The notes beneath the pieces were generated by a model. It was given only the letters and a program-made list of their open reading frames with translations, searched no databases and had not been told where the DNA came from. The translations under genes and the position numbers were made by a program. DNA of 21,692 bases from a virus: positions 1-21,692 of the IMG/VR virus record IMGVR_UViG_3300034198_000241. One strand, written 5' to 3'. Of the stretch, positions 1-8,890 are shown piece after piece; within the stretch, counting starts at the first letter, position 1; each line of letters starts with the position of its first letter.

Positions 1-44
1 ACTGAACTCCTTCTTAAATCACCAGTGTTAGTTGTTTTCATCAT
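1..44 (-). CDS. Possible start of a further reading frame, cut by the window edge
   Basis: Two adjacent ATG codons (44-42 and 41-39) overlap the stop of the 43-residue gene and open a frame beginning MMKTTNTGDLRRSS that runs off the window. It has no good ribosome site and may be only a short peptide; see the ribosome site at 7-15, which points to a start codon just outside. Confidence 0.3.
   Translation of the reverse strand, partial: MMKTTNTGDLRRSS
7..15 (-). promoter_or_regulatory. Strong ribosome binding site for a gene starting beyond the window
   Basis: AAGAAGGAG on the minus strand, with six more bases before the edge. It predicts a start codon within the first few bases outside the window, so the cluster continues downstream. 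Confidence 0.6.
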
Positions 45-172
45 TTCTTTTTAGCTGTCTTAGCAGCATCCTTAAAGGCTTTATCCGTAGGTGCGCCTTT
101 ATCACCCTTCTTTCTCATCTTCTTACCAGCCTTACGCTTGGCATTGATGTTAGCATATAGACCTTTAACCAC
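41..172 (-). CDS. Tiny lysine-rich conserved phage protein (43 aa)
   Basis: A GTG-started frame of 43 residues: MVKGLYANINAKRK, then GKKMRKKGDKGAPTDKAF and a Lys-rich end. I recognise the pattern (KGLYANI.AKRK, KMRK.G.KGAPT..AFK.AAKTAKK) as a short protein present in many cyanophages and other marine phages, of unknown function. It overlaps phoH by eight bases; GAGGAA within the phoH end could serve as ribosome site. About one residue in three is Lys or Arg, so RNA or DNA binding is plausible but not shown. The TGA overlaps a following ATG (ATGA). Confidence 0.82.
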   Translation of the reverse strand: MVKGLYANINAKRKAGKKMRKKGDKGAPTDKAFKDAAKTAKKK

Positions 173-869
173 GCTTTTTTTCCTCTGCTATAAAAGCCTC
201 AATCCACATCTTACACAGAGGTGATCTGACCACATCATCTATGGTAAACTCAATGATTGGAACAGGAAGACAGTGCTTCTTTACCATCATAATTGTTTTA
301 CTAAGACCTGATGTCTCTTGGATATCTGACTGTGAGACATCCCCGTTAAGCAGAACCTTAGAGTTCTCTCCAACTCTTGTCAGAAACATCTTTATTTCAT
401 GAGGCGTTGTGTTCTGGGCTTCGTCAAGAATAATAAAAGCATTCTCAAATGATCTGCCTCTCATGGTCTCAAAAGGTATGATCTCAATATTCTTATTCTT
501 AATAGCAATTTCTACAACTGCTGGAGTAAGTGTCTTGTTTAGGACATCAATAATAGGTGCCATCCAAGGAGACATCTTCTCTTCCAGAGTCCCGGGGAAA
601 TAACCAATAGACTTACTGGCCCCTACGTTAGGTCTTGTTAGAATAATCTTATCGATAGTCTTTGTCTGATACAGGCTTGCAGCAAAGACAGAAGCAATGT
701 AAGTCTTACCTGTACCTGCTGGACCCAGAACAATAACCTGTTCACTGTTCTTCAGGGCCTTGATATACTCCCCTTGCATCTGTGTTTTAGGCAAGAGGAT
801 AATGGCTGGCTTACTACCGTCAAACTTGGAAGGCTTCCTTCTGGTTCCTTCCTTCTTTATCTTACCCAT
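165..869 (-). CDS. phoH: PhoH-like P-loop ATPase
   Basis: A 234-residue PhoH. Walker A is GPAGTGKT (49-56), Walker B FIILDEAQN (145-153), with the family signatures ILTRPNV (76-82), MRGRSFENAF and LLNGDVSQSD. Bacterial relatives include PhoH and the ATPase half of PhoH2; they have helicase-like or RNA-linked ATPase activity, and phage copies are common in marine phages. The role in infection is unsettled; phosphate response is often proposed but not shown by this sequence. It follows the 89-residue gene by three bases and overlaps the next small gene by eight. The ribosome site is poor, so expression may depend on reading through from upstream. Confidence 0.96.
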   Translation of the reverse strand: MGKIKKEGTRRKPSKFDGSKPAIILLPKTQMQGEYIKALKNSEQVIVLGPAGTGKTYIASVFAASLYQTKTIDKIILTRPNVGASKSIGYFPGTLEEKMSPWMAPIIDVLNKTLTPAVVEIAIKNKNIEIIPFETMRGRSFENAFIILDEAQNTTPHEIKMFLTRVGENSKVLLNGDVSQSDIQETSGLSKTIMMVKKHCLPVPIIEFTIDDVVRSPLCKMWIEAFIAEEKKRG

Positions 870-872
870 CCT

Positions 873-1142
873 TTACCACTTAACCTTGTCGGCCCAAAAA
901 GCCGCGCTCATCTTGCCCTTGGAGATATTCTTGGCATGTCTGGCCTTGAAGCTTTCTCTGCGCTTACGATAAGACTCAGACTCACCAGACTTCTTGGGAG
1001 AACCTGAGACACCCTGCTGACCAAACCGGATAAGCTTTACCTTATCACCCTCTTTAGCCAGCACAGCATGAGACTTAGAAGCATTAGGGGTACGCTTAGG
1101 TTTATTATATCCAGCAAACTTCTCACCTCTATATTCAACCAT
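873..1142 (-). CDS. Conserved small basic phage protein, unknown function
   Basis: 89 residues from the ATG at 1142. Phrases such as YNKPKRTPNASKSHAVL, VKLIRFGQQGVSGSPKK, RRESFKARHAKNI and SAAFWADKVKW belong to a short family I recall from many marine phages and some host genomes; I believe it carries a DUF name but cannot state the number with certainty. I choose ATG 1142 because it overlaps the previous stop (TAATG) and has GGAGGT four bases upstream. A TTG further upstream at 1154 would swallow that site. The conserved Gly/Ser/Lys and C-terminal Trp suggest a small nucleic-acid or protein-binding fold. No catalytic motif. Confidence 0.82.
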   Translation of the reverse strand: MVEYRGEKFAGYNKPKRTPNASKSHAVLAKEGDKVKLIRFGQQGVSGSPKKSGESESYRKRRESFKARHAKNISKGKMSAAFWADKVKW

Positions 1143-2194
1143 TAGTACCTCCAAGTAGAACCCATACCGGGTTGTAGTTTATCTTTAGTCCATACGTCAA
1201 AGTGAATACCAGCCTCTCCCATGTACGTACCGACTGATCCGTAGTCGTTCTGTAGCCAGAAGTCTCTGAGCTTATCCAAAGTCTTACGGTCCTTTACTTG
1301 CTGTCCCTCACGATCATAGATCTTTACATCCGCAGCAAGACCAGCACCTTCCTTGTCCACGTTATGTCGGACAGAACCTGTCTTCTCCTCATCCTGACCA
1401 CCAGAAAATACCTCTACTGTGTACCCTACACCCAAGACTTCTGTGATAGCAGAGTCAAGTTTTGCCTCAAGTTCAAAAGCCACAGGTTTGTTTCTGGTAG
1501 CATCTTGATTGGTATACTTGATAGTGGTAAACCCCACAGGCTTTAGCACTGTAGTCGTTCTAGACCTGATATTACCCGCAACAGTCTTTTCAAAATCTTT
1601 ATTCACCACAATACCAGTCCAAGTTTTCTGAAGGGCTTCTCTTAGAAACTGAGTATTCCCTGCCATAAGATCTGCCTCAAGGTCTCTGCCTTTTGTCCCT
1701 CTCTTATATCTTTCCTTGGCAAGGTAGAAAGCAGCCTTGTCCTGATTAGCAGGATCAAAGGGACCAAGGTCATCGTACTTACCCTTTAGGTAATCCCATG
1801 TCTGCTTTGTAATCTGGTACTTACCAGCGGCTGTACTAGAGCCAGCCTTTGTCACAATACCTACAATGTTAGGATGTTCTTCATAACCCTCAAATTTCTG
1901 ACCACCGACAATAATATTGTAGTCACCACCAGTACCTTCAGCACTGGCAATAGCATCAAGGAAGCCCTGTGCTTGGGGAGACAGACCTGAGTCTGGTACA
2001 GCCGGGGTAATCCTAGGCTCAATAAGATCCTTTGTCTCAGGATCTATAACCTTGTCCATGACAGTAACTTTGTCGAGCAAAGTCTTGACAGATGTCCCTA
2101 GATTGTAGATATCCTGAGGATCTATCGCAACAGGAGGGGTCTGTACTGTTGCATTAGTTACTGTATCCTGAACTTCTGGTTTCAACAGGGCCAT
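1142..2194 (-). CDS. Virion-associated peptidoglycan hydrolase: GH104 lysozyme plus M15-type peptidase
   Basis: 350 residues with three parts. Residues 1-70 are a linker with the KPEV/TPP motif shared with the preceding core protein. Residues about 73-165 match the lambda R (GH104) lytic transglycosylase: FLDAIASAEGT with catalytic Glu86, IIVGG, EHPN, and STAAGKYQITKQTWDYL. Residues about 238-350 look like an M15_3/YcbK-type peptidase: YTVEVFSGGQ, GSVRHN (His277), GLAADVKIY (Asp289, twelve after the His), SVGTYMGEAGIHFDVW (His331) and a final Trp. It would open both glycan and peptide bonds of the wall so that the ejection machinery can pass. Membership among the ejection genes points to a role at entry, not lysis. 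The GH104 call is firm; the peptidase domain is likely but unproven. Confidence 0.88.
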   Translation of the reverse strand: MALLKPEVQDTVTNATVQTPPVAIDPQDIYNLGTSVKTLLDKVTVMDKVIDPETKDLIEPRITPAVPDSGLSPQAQGFLDAIASAEGTGGDYNIIVGGQKFEGYEEHPNIVGIVTKAGSSTAAGKYQITKQTWDYLKGKYDDLGPFDPANQDKAAFYLAKERYKRGTKGRDLEADLMAGNTQFLREALQKTWTGIVVNKDFEKTVAGNIRSRTTTVLKPVGFTTIKYTNQDATRNKPVAFELEAKLDSAITEVLGVGYTVEVFSGGQDEEKTGSVRHNVDKEGAGLAADVKIYDREGQQVKDRKTLDKLRDFWLQNDYGSVGTYMGEAGIHFDVWTKDKLQPGMGSTWRY

Positions 2195-4038
2195 TACTGA
2201 AGACTCTGCTGAAGGATTGTAAGGGCGTCTCTGCCTTGCTTTACAGTATCAGGGATCTTACGACTGGTCCTTGCCAGAACAGCCATAGACTCTACCATAT
2301 CCAAGATTTGGGTAGCATTAGAACCCTGAAGAAGAGAGACATAGTTAGCCAGAATCTTTTTAGGATCTGTCTCAGTAGGAGCCTGTTCAACACCAACAGT
2401 TCTTGAAGCTCTACCAGAACTTTGAGTAGTATACCTATAAGCACCCATTGCCTTCTTTAGATTATTATCAAGTCTGGCTGCTTCAGCGTTTACCACAAGT
2501 TCAACATTACCGTTCTGGTCTATCTCAATATTAAAAGGAACAAGATCTGTTTCCTTAATTGTTTCCATCTGGTTCTTGAAGTTATTGGCAAGAACATTTG
2601 CAGCATTGATAGAGTATGTATTAATAACATTATACATACCCATTCCCTTGTCTGGCATAGACTTAGACATACTATCTGCAATCAAAAATGTCTTATCACC
2701 AAGAAGCTTCTTTATATTAAAAGACTTCATAGAATCCTGTGCCTTATCTATTTCAGGGAGAGAGACCATAAACATTGAAGTAACGGCACGGTGTGTAGCT
2801 TCCATAAACTCAGGACTTTCACCCTCAAGCTTATAGTTTTGTACAGTCTTAAGACCATCATCTACTATAGGTTTCCAAGCAGGTTTTGCATTAAATGTTT
2901 TTATCAAAGATTCATTACTAAAAGCTGTATTGTATCTGCTGGCAAAAGTAGAAGCTGAGTCTGTGGAAGAACCGTCAGACAAAGCTGGTGCCATAGAAGG
3001 AGGAGAAGTACCATTGACAGCAGCAGCGCCTGTGCCGCTCTCTGTAATCCTCATAAACTCTTCTTCACCACCACCATTGACAAGCCACCAGCTAAACGTA
3101 GCAGGGTCAACCTTACCAGCAGCCCACTGCCTAATCACAAACGAAGAATTTGAGAATGTCTTAGCCCAGTCTCTGTTAGCATTGTCTTTGAAAGACCTAT
3201 CCACAATCGTAGAGTTAGCCTCAAGCATACTAATCAAGGCATCAAACTCAGTCATGAATGTTTCAGGCTTGACTGCTGTAGGATCAATACCACTTTTATT
3301 TATATCTGTAGTAATAGAACTAAGAGATAAAGTTCTTGTTGCCTTTACAGCATCAATAAGAGCTAGAGAAGGAGTCGCACCAGACTTTAGGATAGCATCA
3401 ATATTATGCTTCTTAAACATTCCTTGATAATGTTCCTTAGCTCTTTCTTGGAACATTGGCCTAGCTCTGAGTTCAAAAGCTTCCTTCTTACCTTCTGCCT
3501 CTTTCTTAAGAGCAGCCATGTTTGCTTCAAATGTCTGTTGCTTGTGGTAAGCAGCAAAGATCATATCTTGCTGTACTTCGATATTACCCGGGGCAGACAT
3601 CATTGCATCTGACACAGCAAACTTACCCTCAGGTGATTCCTGCGCCCACTTAAGTCTGTTCTCTTTGTTGATGTCTTCAATAGAGATACCTGTCACAGGA
3701 TAAATCTCACCAGACACTTCACCAAAGAACTTGTTAAGATCATCCACATACATCGGATATTCACGGTAAGCATTCTGCTGAAGAGACTTGAAAGTCACAG
3801 CCTTACGTGTAGGATCTTCAATCTGGTCAATCTTCATCATGTTAGCAGAGACAACCCTAAGGGCTTCAGACTTTCTCTCAGCCTCAGTAGGGGCCTTTAC
3901 TTCCTTTTCTTCTGTTGCTGTTCTAAAGATCTGACCCACAGAAGAGATAACTCCAGAGTAGTCCATACTAGGTGGGGTATAGGCAGTTACATTAGTACCA
4001 CCAATTTCTCTTACTTCAGGTTTGAAAAGTTCAGCCAT
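2194..4038 (-). CDS. Internal core / ejection protein (T7 gp15-type)
   Basis: A 614-residue, mainly helical and charged protein between the 1451-residue core protein and the wall hydrolase. Size and helical content fit gp15-type ejection proteins, which form the periplasmic tunnel. The N-terminus (MAELFKPEVREIGG, then TPP at 21-23) resembles that of the next gene, see findings. A Ser/Pro/Ala-rich linker near 340-365 (GAAAVNGTSPPSMAPALSDG) divides two helical halves. GGGAG-like bases (GGGAGAA) precede the ATG, and the stop overlaps the next start (TAATG). I see no enzyme motif. Confidence 0.78.
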   Translation of the reverse strand: MAELFKPEVREIGGTNVTAYTPPSMDYSGVISSVGQIFRTATEEKEVKAPTEAERKSEALRVVSANMMKIDQIEDPTRKAVTFKSLQQNAYREYPMYVDDLNKFFGEVSGEIYPVTGISIEDINKENRLKWAQESPEGKFAVSDAMMSAPGNIEVQQDMIFAAYHKQQTFEANMAALKKEAEGKKEAFELRARPMFQERAKEHYQGMFKKHNIDAILKSGATPSLALIDAVKATRTLSLSSITTDINKSGIDPTAVKPETFMTEFDALISMLEANSTIVDRSFKDNANRDWAKTFSNSSFVIRQWAAGKVDPATFSWWLVNGGGEEEFMRITESGTGAAAVNGTSPPSMAPALSDGSSTDSASTFASRYNTAFSNESLIKTFNAKPAWKPIVDDGLKTVQNYKLEGESPEFMEATHRAVTSMFMVSLPEIDKAQDSMKSFNIKKLLGDKTFLIADSMSKSMPDKGMGMYNVINTYSINAANVLANNFKNQMETIKETDLVPFNIEIDQNGNVELVVNAEAARLDNNLKKAMGAYRYTTQSSGRASRTVGVEQAPTETDPKKILANYVSLLQGSNATQILDMVESMAVLARTSRKIPDTVKQGRDALTILQQSLQ

Positions 4039-4043
4039 ATTAT

Positions 4044-7000
4044 TTATTCTCCCAACTTCTGGAACTGTCTAGACAGACCCTGCTTGGCTGTCAGGCTATC
4101 CTGTTGAATAGCAATTTCACTCAGAGACTTCCAACTTTCTTGACTTCTTTTTATTACGTCTTTCTGTTGTGCAAAGTTCAATGGGGCCAGCAAGGACTTG
4201 ATCTCATCCCTGATTCCTTCCGCAGAACGATAATCTTTTTCTTGGATGTACTTACCTTTCAGTCTGGTAAGTTCACGTACTCTGTCAGTAACACTGGCAA
4301 TCATGTCTTTTTCTGCAAACAGTGTCTGCTTCATATCATAGTACATCTCAACTTCTTGGAAGGGGATGCCCAAGGTATTCCACAAAACATTCCAAGGATT
4401 CATACCTTCAGCCAGAACCTGACCCTTCTTATTCACAAACTCTCCGGTCTGCATAAGATAGTAAGCCTGAGTAGCCTTGTTCCAAGTAGAGATATTTCGG
4501 AGGACCTTATTCAGATCATACTGCTGTAGAGCGATGTCTGAGGTAAAGACAGAGCTTACCAGACCAATAGCACCCATGCCAGAATCATAAGCAATGGAAC
4601 CAGCAGGACCCCCAAGAATCTCTACAAAGTTCTTGTCCATGATGTCTTGCCAAAGCTGGTTAAGACCTTCGCCTGTGCCGAGTCTTGCGCTCAAAGCAGT
4701 ATCTTCACCCGTCACATTCGACAGGATTAAGTCTAGCATACCATATCTAAGAGTTGTATACAAGTCTTTATTTATACCATCAGAGGTTTGATCCACAAAG
4801 GCATTAAGACCCACACTGGCAAACGGAACACCAGCAGCACCGAAGAAAGCAATCTGGCTAAGACCAAACCTTGTCTTTTCAGCACCACTCAGGTTTCTGC
4901 CGAAGAAGATATTCTCCATCAGTCTTGCCTGATAACCAAGCCACTGCGTAGGCAAAGACCAGAAGCCCTGTTGCCAAGGTGCAGCAGAGGCTCTTGTCAT
5001 ATTCATTGTCAGAGTATCAGCCCTCTTGGTGATGAACTCATCCATGATCCTGTAGCCAGAATCTGTGGCAATATCCAATGTAGGATAAGCCTTTCTGAAA
5101 TCTCTATAGGCAACATTCGTAGCCATCAGTCGGCCAATTCTATCACCTTCGTTAAAGAACATACGACCAGATTCTCTGATGTTTCTGATTACACCACGGG
5201 TCATATCGTAGGTAGAATTAATCTCAGAGATATTCTGGTTAACCTGAAACCTACCAGACTTGTACATATAGTCTACGACTTCAAGGAAGTCCTTCTCAGG
5301 CATACCAATGAAAGCACTAGACCTTTTATACAAAGCCTTAAGTACCTCAGGGTTTCTGTTGATCATGGCAATACGCATGGGAAGATATGCCGCAGCAGCT
5401 TTCAGACCATGCAGAGGAGAAACAGCCATGATAGACAAAGCAGCAGAACCTTGGACAAGAAGCTGATCAATGTTGAATAGACCCATCTTAAGGTCAAAAG
5501 CAAAGGATCTCAGAGCCACATCCGGTCTAAAGCTCATCTTGTCGATGACATCAATACCAGACTTCTCAAAGATGAACTCGCCAAAGCCAGTCATTCTTCT
5601 ATTCCAAGCTTGAGCAAAGTCATTTGTCTCATTAAGTCTGTTCATGATAACTCTTCTTTCAGTTCTGAAGAGATCACCAGCCTTGTTGTTGGCAAACTTG
5701 GCCTGTCTTAACTGCTCAACAAAAGGAAGCTTTTCAATCTGGCTAAGATTGGTAATAGCATTATTAGCCCTAGCCCCCTTTAGGAAACCTTCAATAGCCT
5801 TATAAGAGTACTCTCTTTCGGCAATGTAGTTGATACCCTTGGCAAAGTCTCTTTCAACTGAGACAAGGGAATCAACTTGCTTAAACTGTCCACTGCCATA
5901 GCCGTGGATTACGTCATTGTCTAAGTTACCCTTGGCATACAGTTCTTCGTATGTTGTAAACTTACCAAGCCTGTAGTTTTCAAACTGACCAACACCAACT
6001 GAGGGTAGTTCAGCGCCCTTAGCCACAATCTCAACATCCCCTTCAATACCAGACTTTGCAAGGTACTTTTCAAAGAGATCGATGTCTTCGATGTTGGGGT
6101 TAAATCCGTTGTTAGCCTTGACCAGATCATCAGCCGCAGACTTGCTAATCGCCCCAGATTTAAAATCTCCAAGGGTCTTCATCAAGGACTTAATATCCTT
6201 GGCAGCATCAGCAAGTTCCTTTGCTGTTCTACCCACAAACACAATACCGGGAGTCAAGTTAAGAACATTACCAGAAAGATCTGATCTGATTTTTCTAGAG
6301 GCAAGAAAACCATGAATATTCCCTGTCTCCCTATACCCACCAGCAATCTTTGGTACAACATCAGACAGGGTGACAGGTCTAGAAGACTTCAGAGAACCCG
6401 TGGCATACAAGACTTTCTTACCATCGATAACCGGGGCATTGTCCACATCCACGATCTGGTAAAGACTATTCTGTTTCTTGTTCCTCTTCAGAGCAAACAA
6501 AGTCTTTCTGTCAATCACCTTACCTGTGTTAAGGTCAAGTACAAAGTTCTGGGGATACTTTTCAGTAGAAGGAAGATTGCCAATATCATCCAGCTTTTTC
6601 ATCCGGTAAAAGTTAGTACCATCACCTGTACCCATAAACTGGCCGTATTTTTCACCAGATGTTCTCTTCAGAACCTTATCAGCATCAAGCCAACGTGCAG
6701 TCTCAGAAAGCTTGTATGTGGAGACATAAGCATCCTGAACTTCCTGTGTGGCCTCACGCCCAGTCTGCTTACGATACACATCCTTGAACTCAGAAAGATC
6801 GTACCAGTCACTGTTTTCAATATTCAGCTTAGAAATAACCTGATCAAGACCTCTCTTGTCAGCCCTAGAAACCTTCTTCAAAAGGTTATTGTGTTCTTTC
6901 ACAATCTCTGATTCGACATAACCAATTTGCTGAAGACCTCTCTTCAGAGTTGTGTTAAGTCTATCGGAAGAGGTAATCTCAGGCGAGGCAAACCAATCAA

Positions 7001-8399
7001 ACAAAGAAGATCTAAGCTCTGAAGCTTCTGTGGCAGAAGCCAGTCCCTTCATACTAAGGTTTCTCTCAAGGGCTACGACATACCCCTCAGGGCCATCACC
7101 CTTGGCGTTGACACCATACGGTTCTACCTTACCACCAAACGGCTTGGCAAACTTCTGAGCATTGGCCCAGTCCTTGAACGGTACACCGTCTTCTCTGCCA
7201 AGAGTAACCTTTACAGCAAAGTTATCCAGACCCAAGTCTTTTTCCTGAATATCCAAGACATGAAACTTGTTCTTTTTCTCAAGGTAATTCTTGTACCTTG
7301 TCTTTGAAGCCTGAAGCATCTCAGGTGAATAGATACCACGGTAAGCCGCAGAAACCTTTTCAAAGTAATCATTGGCTACTTCATTAGCCAGAGTAGGCTT
7401 AAGGGTGGCACCAAGGCCATTAGAACCCACAGCAGAAGACCCGGGAGCCGCATGAGTGGCAAGATTAACTGATGTCTGCCCAGTACTCAGGGCATTGTCT
7501 ACCACAGCATTAGCCGCTGCCTTGCCTCCTGTAGCCTCTGCTACCTGTGCAGCATCCGTAGCCAAAGAAAGCTTTGCAGTTGTACCTGTTGTCCTTGCTA
7601 CGGCCTTACCAGCAGTAAGAACCTTACCAATAGGAACAAAGCCAGCCACATCAGCAGCCAGCCAAAGACCTTCGTTCTCTGTTGTACCCATCGTATTGAT
7701 TGTGTTAAACCGGGACCAGTACAGAAGAGAATTGTCACCAAAGATACCTAGCTCTTTGGCCTTTTGAGCAAACTTTCTGGCAAGGATTCTCTTCTTATTT
7801 AGATCAGTCTCAAGGAAGATCTCCATGTACTGTTCTCTGCCAAGCTGGGACTTACCCATCCAGTCTCCAGCACTTGTTTCTGTAACACCAAGAAAGTTCT
7901 CAGCAACACCTACAGTAGCTTCTGTAGCAAACATACCAAGGAAAGATCCAACATACCCAAGCATAGACTCATCCGGGGCATTGGCCTTAAACTCTTCAGA
8001 CAGGATAGCCATTGTCAAAGCAGTCTGATCTACATCAGGATTAAATCTGTCTACGACAATGTTCTCAATTACGTCTTTACTTTCCTGTGCATTCTCAATG
8101 TACTGGGTATTCTTCTGATAAGTATCCAGAGTTTGTCTAAAAGATTCTGGTGTAAAGTTTTCTGTATAAGCCTTCTCAACAAGATCAGGCTGTTCTTTTT
8201 CCATGAAGATATCGTAGTACTTGCCGTCTTCAACAGCAGTCAAAGCTTCTTGGACAGGGATGTTGTTATGCTGTGCATACCTCTCTGCTAAAGAGAGCTT
8301 GTACTTCTTACTCTTCTCAACCTGTTGAGTGACTTCTTCCTCGCTAGGAAAAAGACTTTCTACTACCTCAAAGGTTCCATCTTCAGGGAAAAGGCTCAT
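4044..8399 (-). CDS. Large internal core / DNA-ejection protein (T7 gp16-type position)
   Basis: At 1451 residues it is the largest protein here, comparable to T7 gp16 (about 1,300). The N-terminus is acidic with a repeated SLFP (SLFPEDG, SLFPSEE). A Gly/Ala-rich hydrophobic region lies at about 245-330 (AADVAGFVPIGKVLTAGKAV), and there is a long helical middle. Near 1135-1165, MTRASAAPWQQGFWSLPTQ resembles the late part of podovirus core proteins. A charged helical C-terminus closes it (VRELTRLKGKYIQEKDYRS). No lysozyme or transglycosylase domain is apparent, unlike T7 gp16; that activity is on the 350-residue protein instead. It would sit inside the capsid and span the envelope during DNA entry. 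The exact counterpart is inferred. Confidence 0.82.
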   Translation of the reverse strand: MSLFPEDGTFEVVESLFPSEEEVTQQVEKSKKYKLSLAERYAQHNNIPVQEALTAVEDGKYYDIFMEKEQPDLVEKAYTENFTPESFRQTLDTYQKNTQYIENAQESKDVIENIVVDRFNPDVDQTALTMAILSEEFKANAPDESMLGYVGSFLGMFATEATVGVAENFLGVTETSAGDWMGKSQLGREQYMEIFLETDLNKKRILARKFAQKAKELGIFGDNSLLYWSRFNTINTMGTTENEGLWLAADVAGFVPIGKVLTAGKAVARTTGTTAKLSLATDAAQVAEATGGKAAANAVVDNALSTGQTSVNLATHAAPGSSAVGSNGLGATLKPTLANEVANDYFEKVSAAYRGIYSPEMLQASKTRYKNYLEKKNKFHVLDIQEKDLGLDNFAVKVTLGREDGVPFKDWANAQKFAKPFGGKVEPYGVNAKGDGPEGYVVALERNLSMKGLASATEASELRSSLFDWFASPEITSSDRLNTTLKRGLQQIGYVESEIVKEHNNLLKKVSRADKRGLDQVISKLNIENSDWYDLSEFKDVYRKQTGREATQEVQDAYVSTYKLSETARWLDADKVLKRTSGEKYGQFMGTGDGTNFYRMKKLDDIGNLPSTEKYPQNFVLDLNTGKVIDRKTLFALKRNKKQNSLYQIVDVDNAPVIDGKKVLYATGSLKSSRPVTLSDVVPKIAGGYRETGNIHGFLASRKIRSDLSGNVLNLTPGIVFVGRTAKELADAAKDIKSLMKTLGDFKSGAISKSAADDLVKANNGFNPNIEDIDLFEKYLAKSGIEGDVEIVAKGAELPSVGVGQFENYRLGKFTTYEELYAKGNLDNDVIHGYGSGQFKQVDSLVSVERDFAKGINYIAEREYSYKAIEGFLKGARANNAITNLSQIEKLPFVEQLRQAKFANNKAGDLFRTERRVIMNRLNETNDFAQAWNRRMTGFGEFIFEKSGIDVIDKMSFRPDVALRSFAFDLKMGLFNIDQLLVQGSAALSIMAVSPLHGLKAAAAYLPMRIAMINRNPEVLKALYKRSSAFIGMPEKDFLEVVDYMYKSGRFQVNQNISEINSTYDMTRGVIRNIRESGRMFFNEGDRIGRLMATNVAYRDFRKAYPTLDIATDSGYRIMDEFITKRADTLTMNMTRASAAPWQQGFWSLPTQWLGYQARLMENIFFGRNLSGAEKTRFGLSQIAFFGAAGVPFASVGLNAFVDQTSDGINKDLYTTLRYGMLDLILSNVTGEDTALSARLGTGEGLNQLWQDIMDKNFVEILGGPAGSIAYDSGMGAIGLVSSVFTSDIALQQYDLNKVLRNISTWNKATQAYYLMQTGEFVNKKGQVLAEGMNPWNVLWNTLGIPFQEVEMYYDMKQTLFAEKDMIASVTDRVRELTRLKGKYIQEKDYRSAEGIRDEIKSLLAPLNFAQQKDVIKRSQESWKSLSEIAIQQDSLTAKQGLSRQFQKLGE

Positions 8400-8890
8400 T
8401 AAGTATACCCCATCCCAAGACCTCTGGACTGAATCGGGTTAGCCATCTTGCCAAGTTGCTTCATACCAGAGTTGTAAAGACCAGAGCCAAGATACCCAAG
8501 TTCACCACCGATAGATGCAACACCCTGTGCGATACCAGCCTGAGTCTGATACTGAGCGGCATTGTTAAGGAAGCCCTGTTGCTTGTCAACAGATCTAGCC
8601 GACATCTGCTGGAACCCAAGGGTAGACAGTACCTGATTTTGTAGGCCACTCAGTCCACCAGTAAGACCTGTGCCACCCAGACCACCAATCTGTGCAGCCA
8701 CATTGACTGTCTGTCCTGCGGCAATAGCCTGTGATCTAAGAAGCTGTCTACGTTCCCTCTCATCAGCAGACCTCTGGAGTCTACGTTGTTCCTTCATGGC
8801 CTTCTGCTGCTCTTCCATAGCCTTCTTCTGGGAGTACATCCCAAAGACACTGGCACCAATGCCAATAACCGCTCCTGCTGCTTGCGCCAT
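8399..8890 (-). CDS. Small internal virion protein (T7 gp14-like)
   Basis: A 163-residue Ala/Gly/Gln-rich protein. It has an N-terminal Gly/Ala hydrophobic stretch (AAGAVIGIGASVFGMYS), a strongly charged coiled coil (about 20-52, KKAMEEQQKAMKEQRRL), and Gly-rich hydrophobic segments (IGGLGGTGLTGGLSG and a later GELGYLGSGLY). This build is shared by gp14-type ejection proteins, which leave the capsid first and form a pore in the host outer membrane. It follows the acetyltransferase as TAAATG, with AAGGA upstream, and couples to the large core protein by TAATG. Assignment rests on composition and position. Confidence 0.8.
   Translation of the reverse strand: MAQAAGAVIGIGASVFGMYSQKKAMEEQQKAMKEQRRLQRSADERERRQLLRSQAIAAGQTVNVAAQIGGLGGTGLTGGLSGLQNQVLSTLGFQQMSARSVDKQQGFLNNAAQYQTQAGIAQGVASIGGELGYLGSGLYNSGMKQLGKMANPIQSRGLGMGYT

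Noticed and set aside
873-1154. TTG at 1154 as the start of the 89-residue protein (93 residues).
   Set aside because: The GGAGGT ribosome site lies just inside that extension, and ATG 1142 makes the TAATG overlap used elsewhere.
2930-3427. A 165-codon plus-strand frame opposite the 614-residue core protein.
   Set aside because: Antisense shadow; its Ser/Pro/Ala-rich start mirrors the low-complexity linker on the real strand.
4788-5480. A 230-codon open frame on the plus strand inside the large core protein gene.
   Set aside because: It lies wholly opposite a well-supported gene, its product is unlike any family I know, and it lacks a convincing ribosome site; it is a frame shadow.
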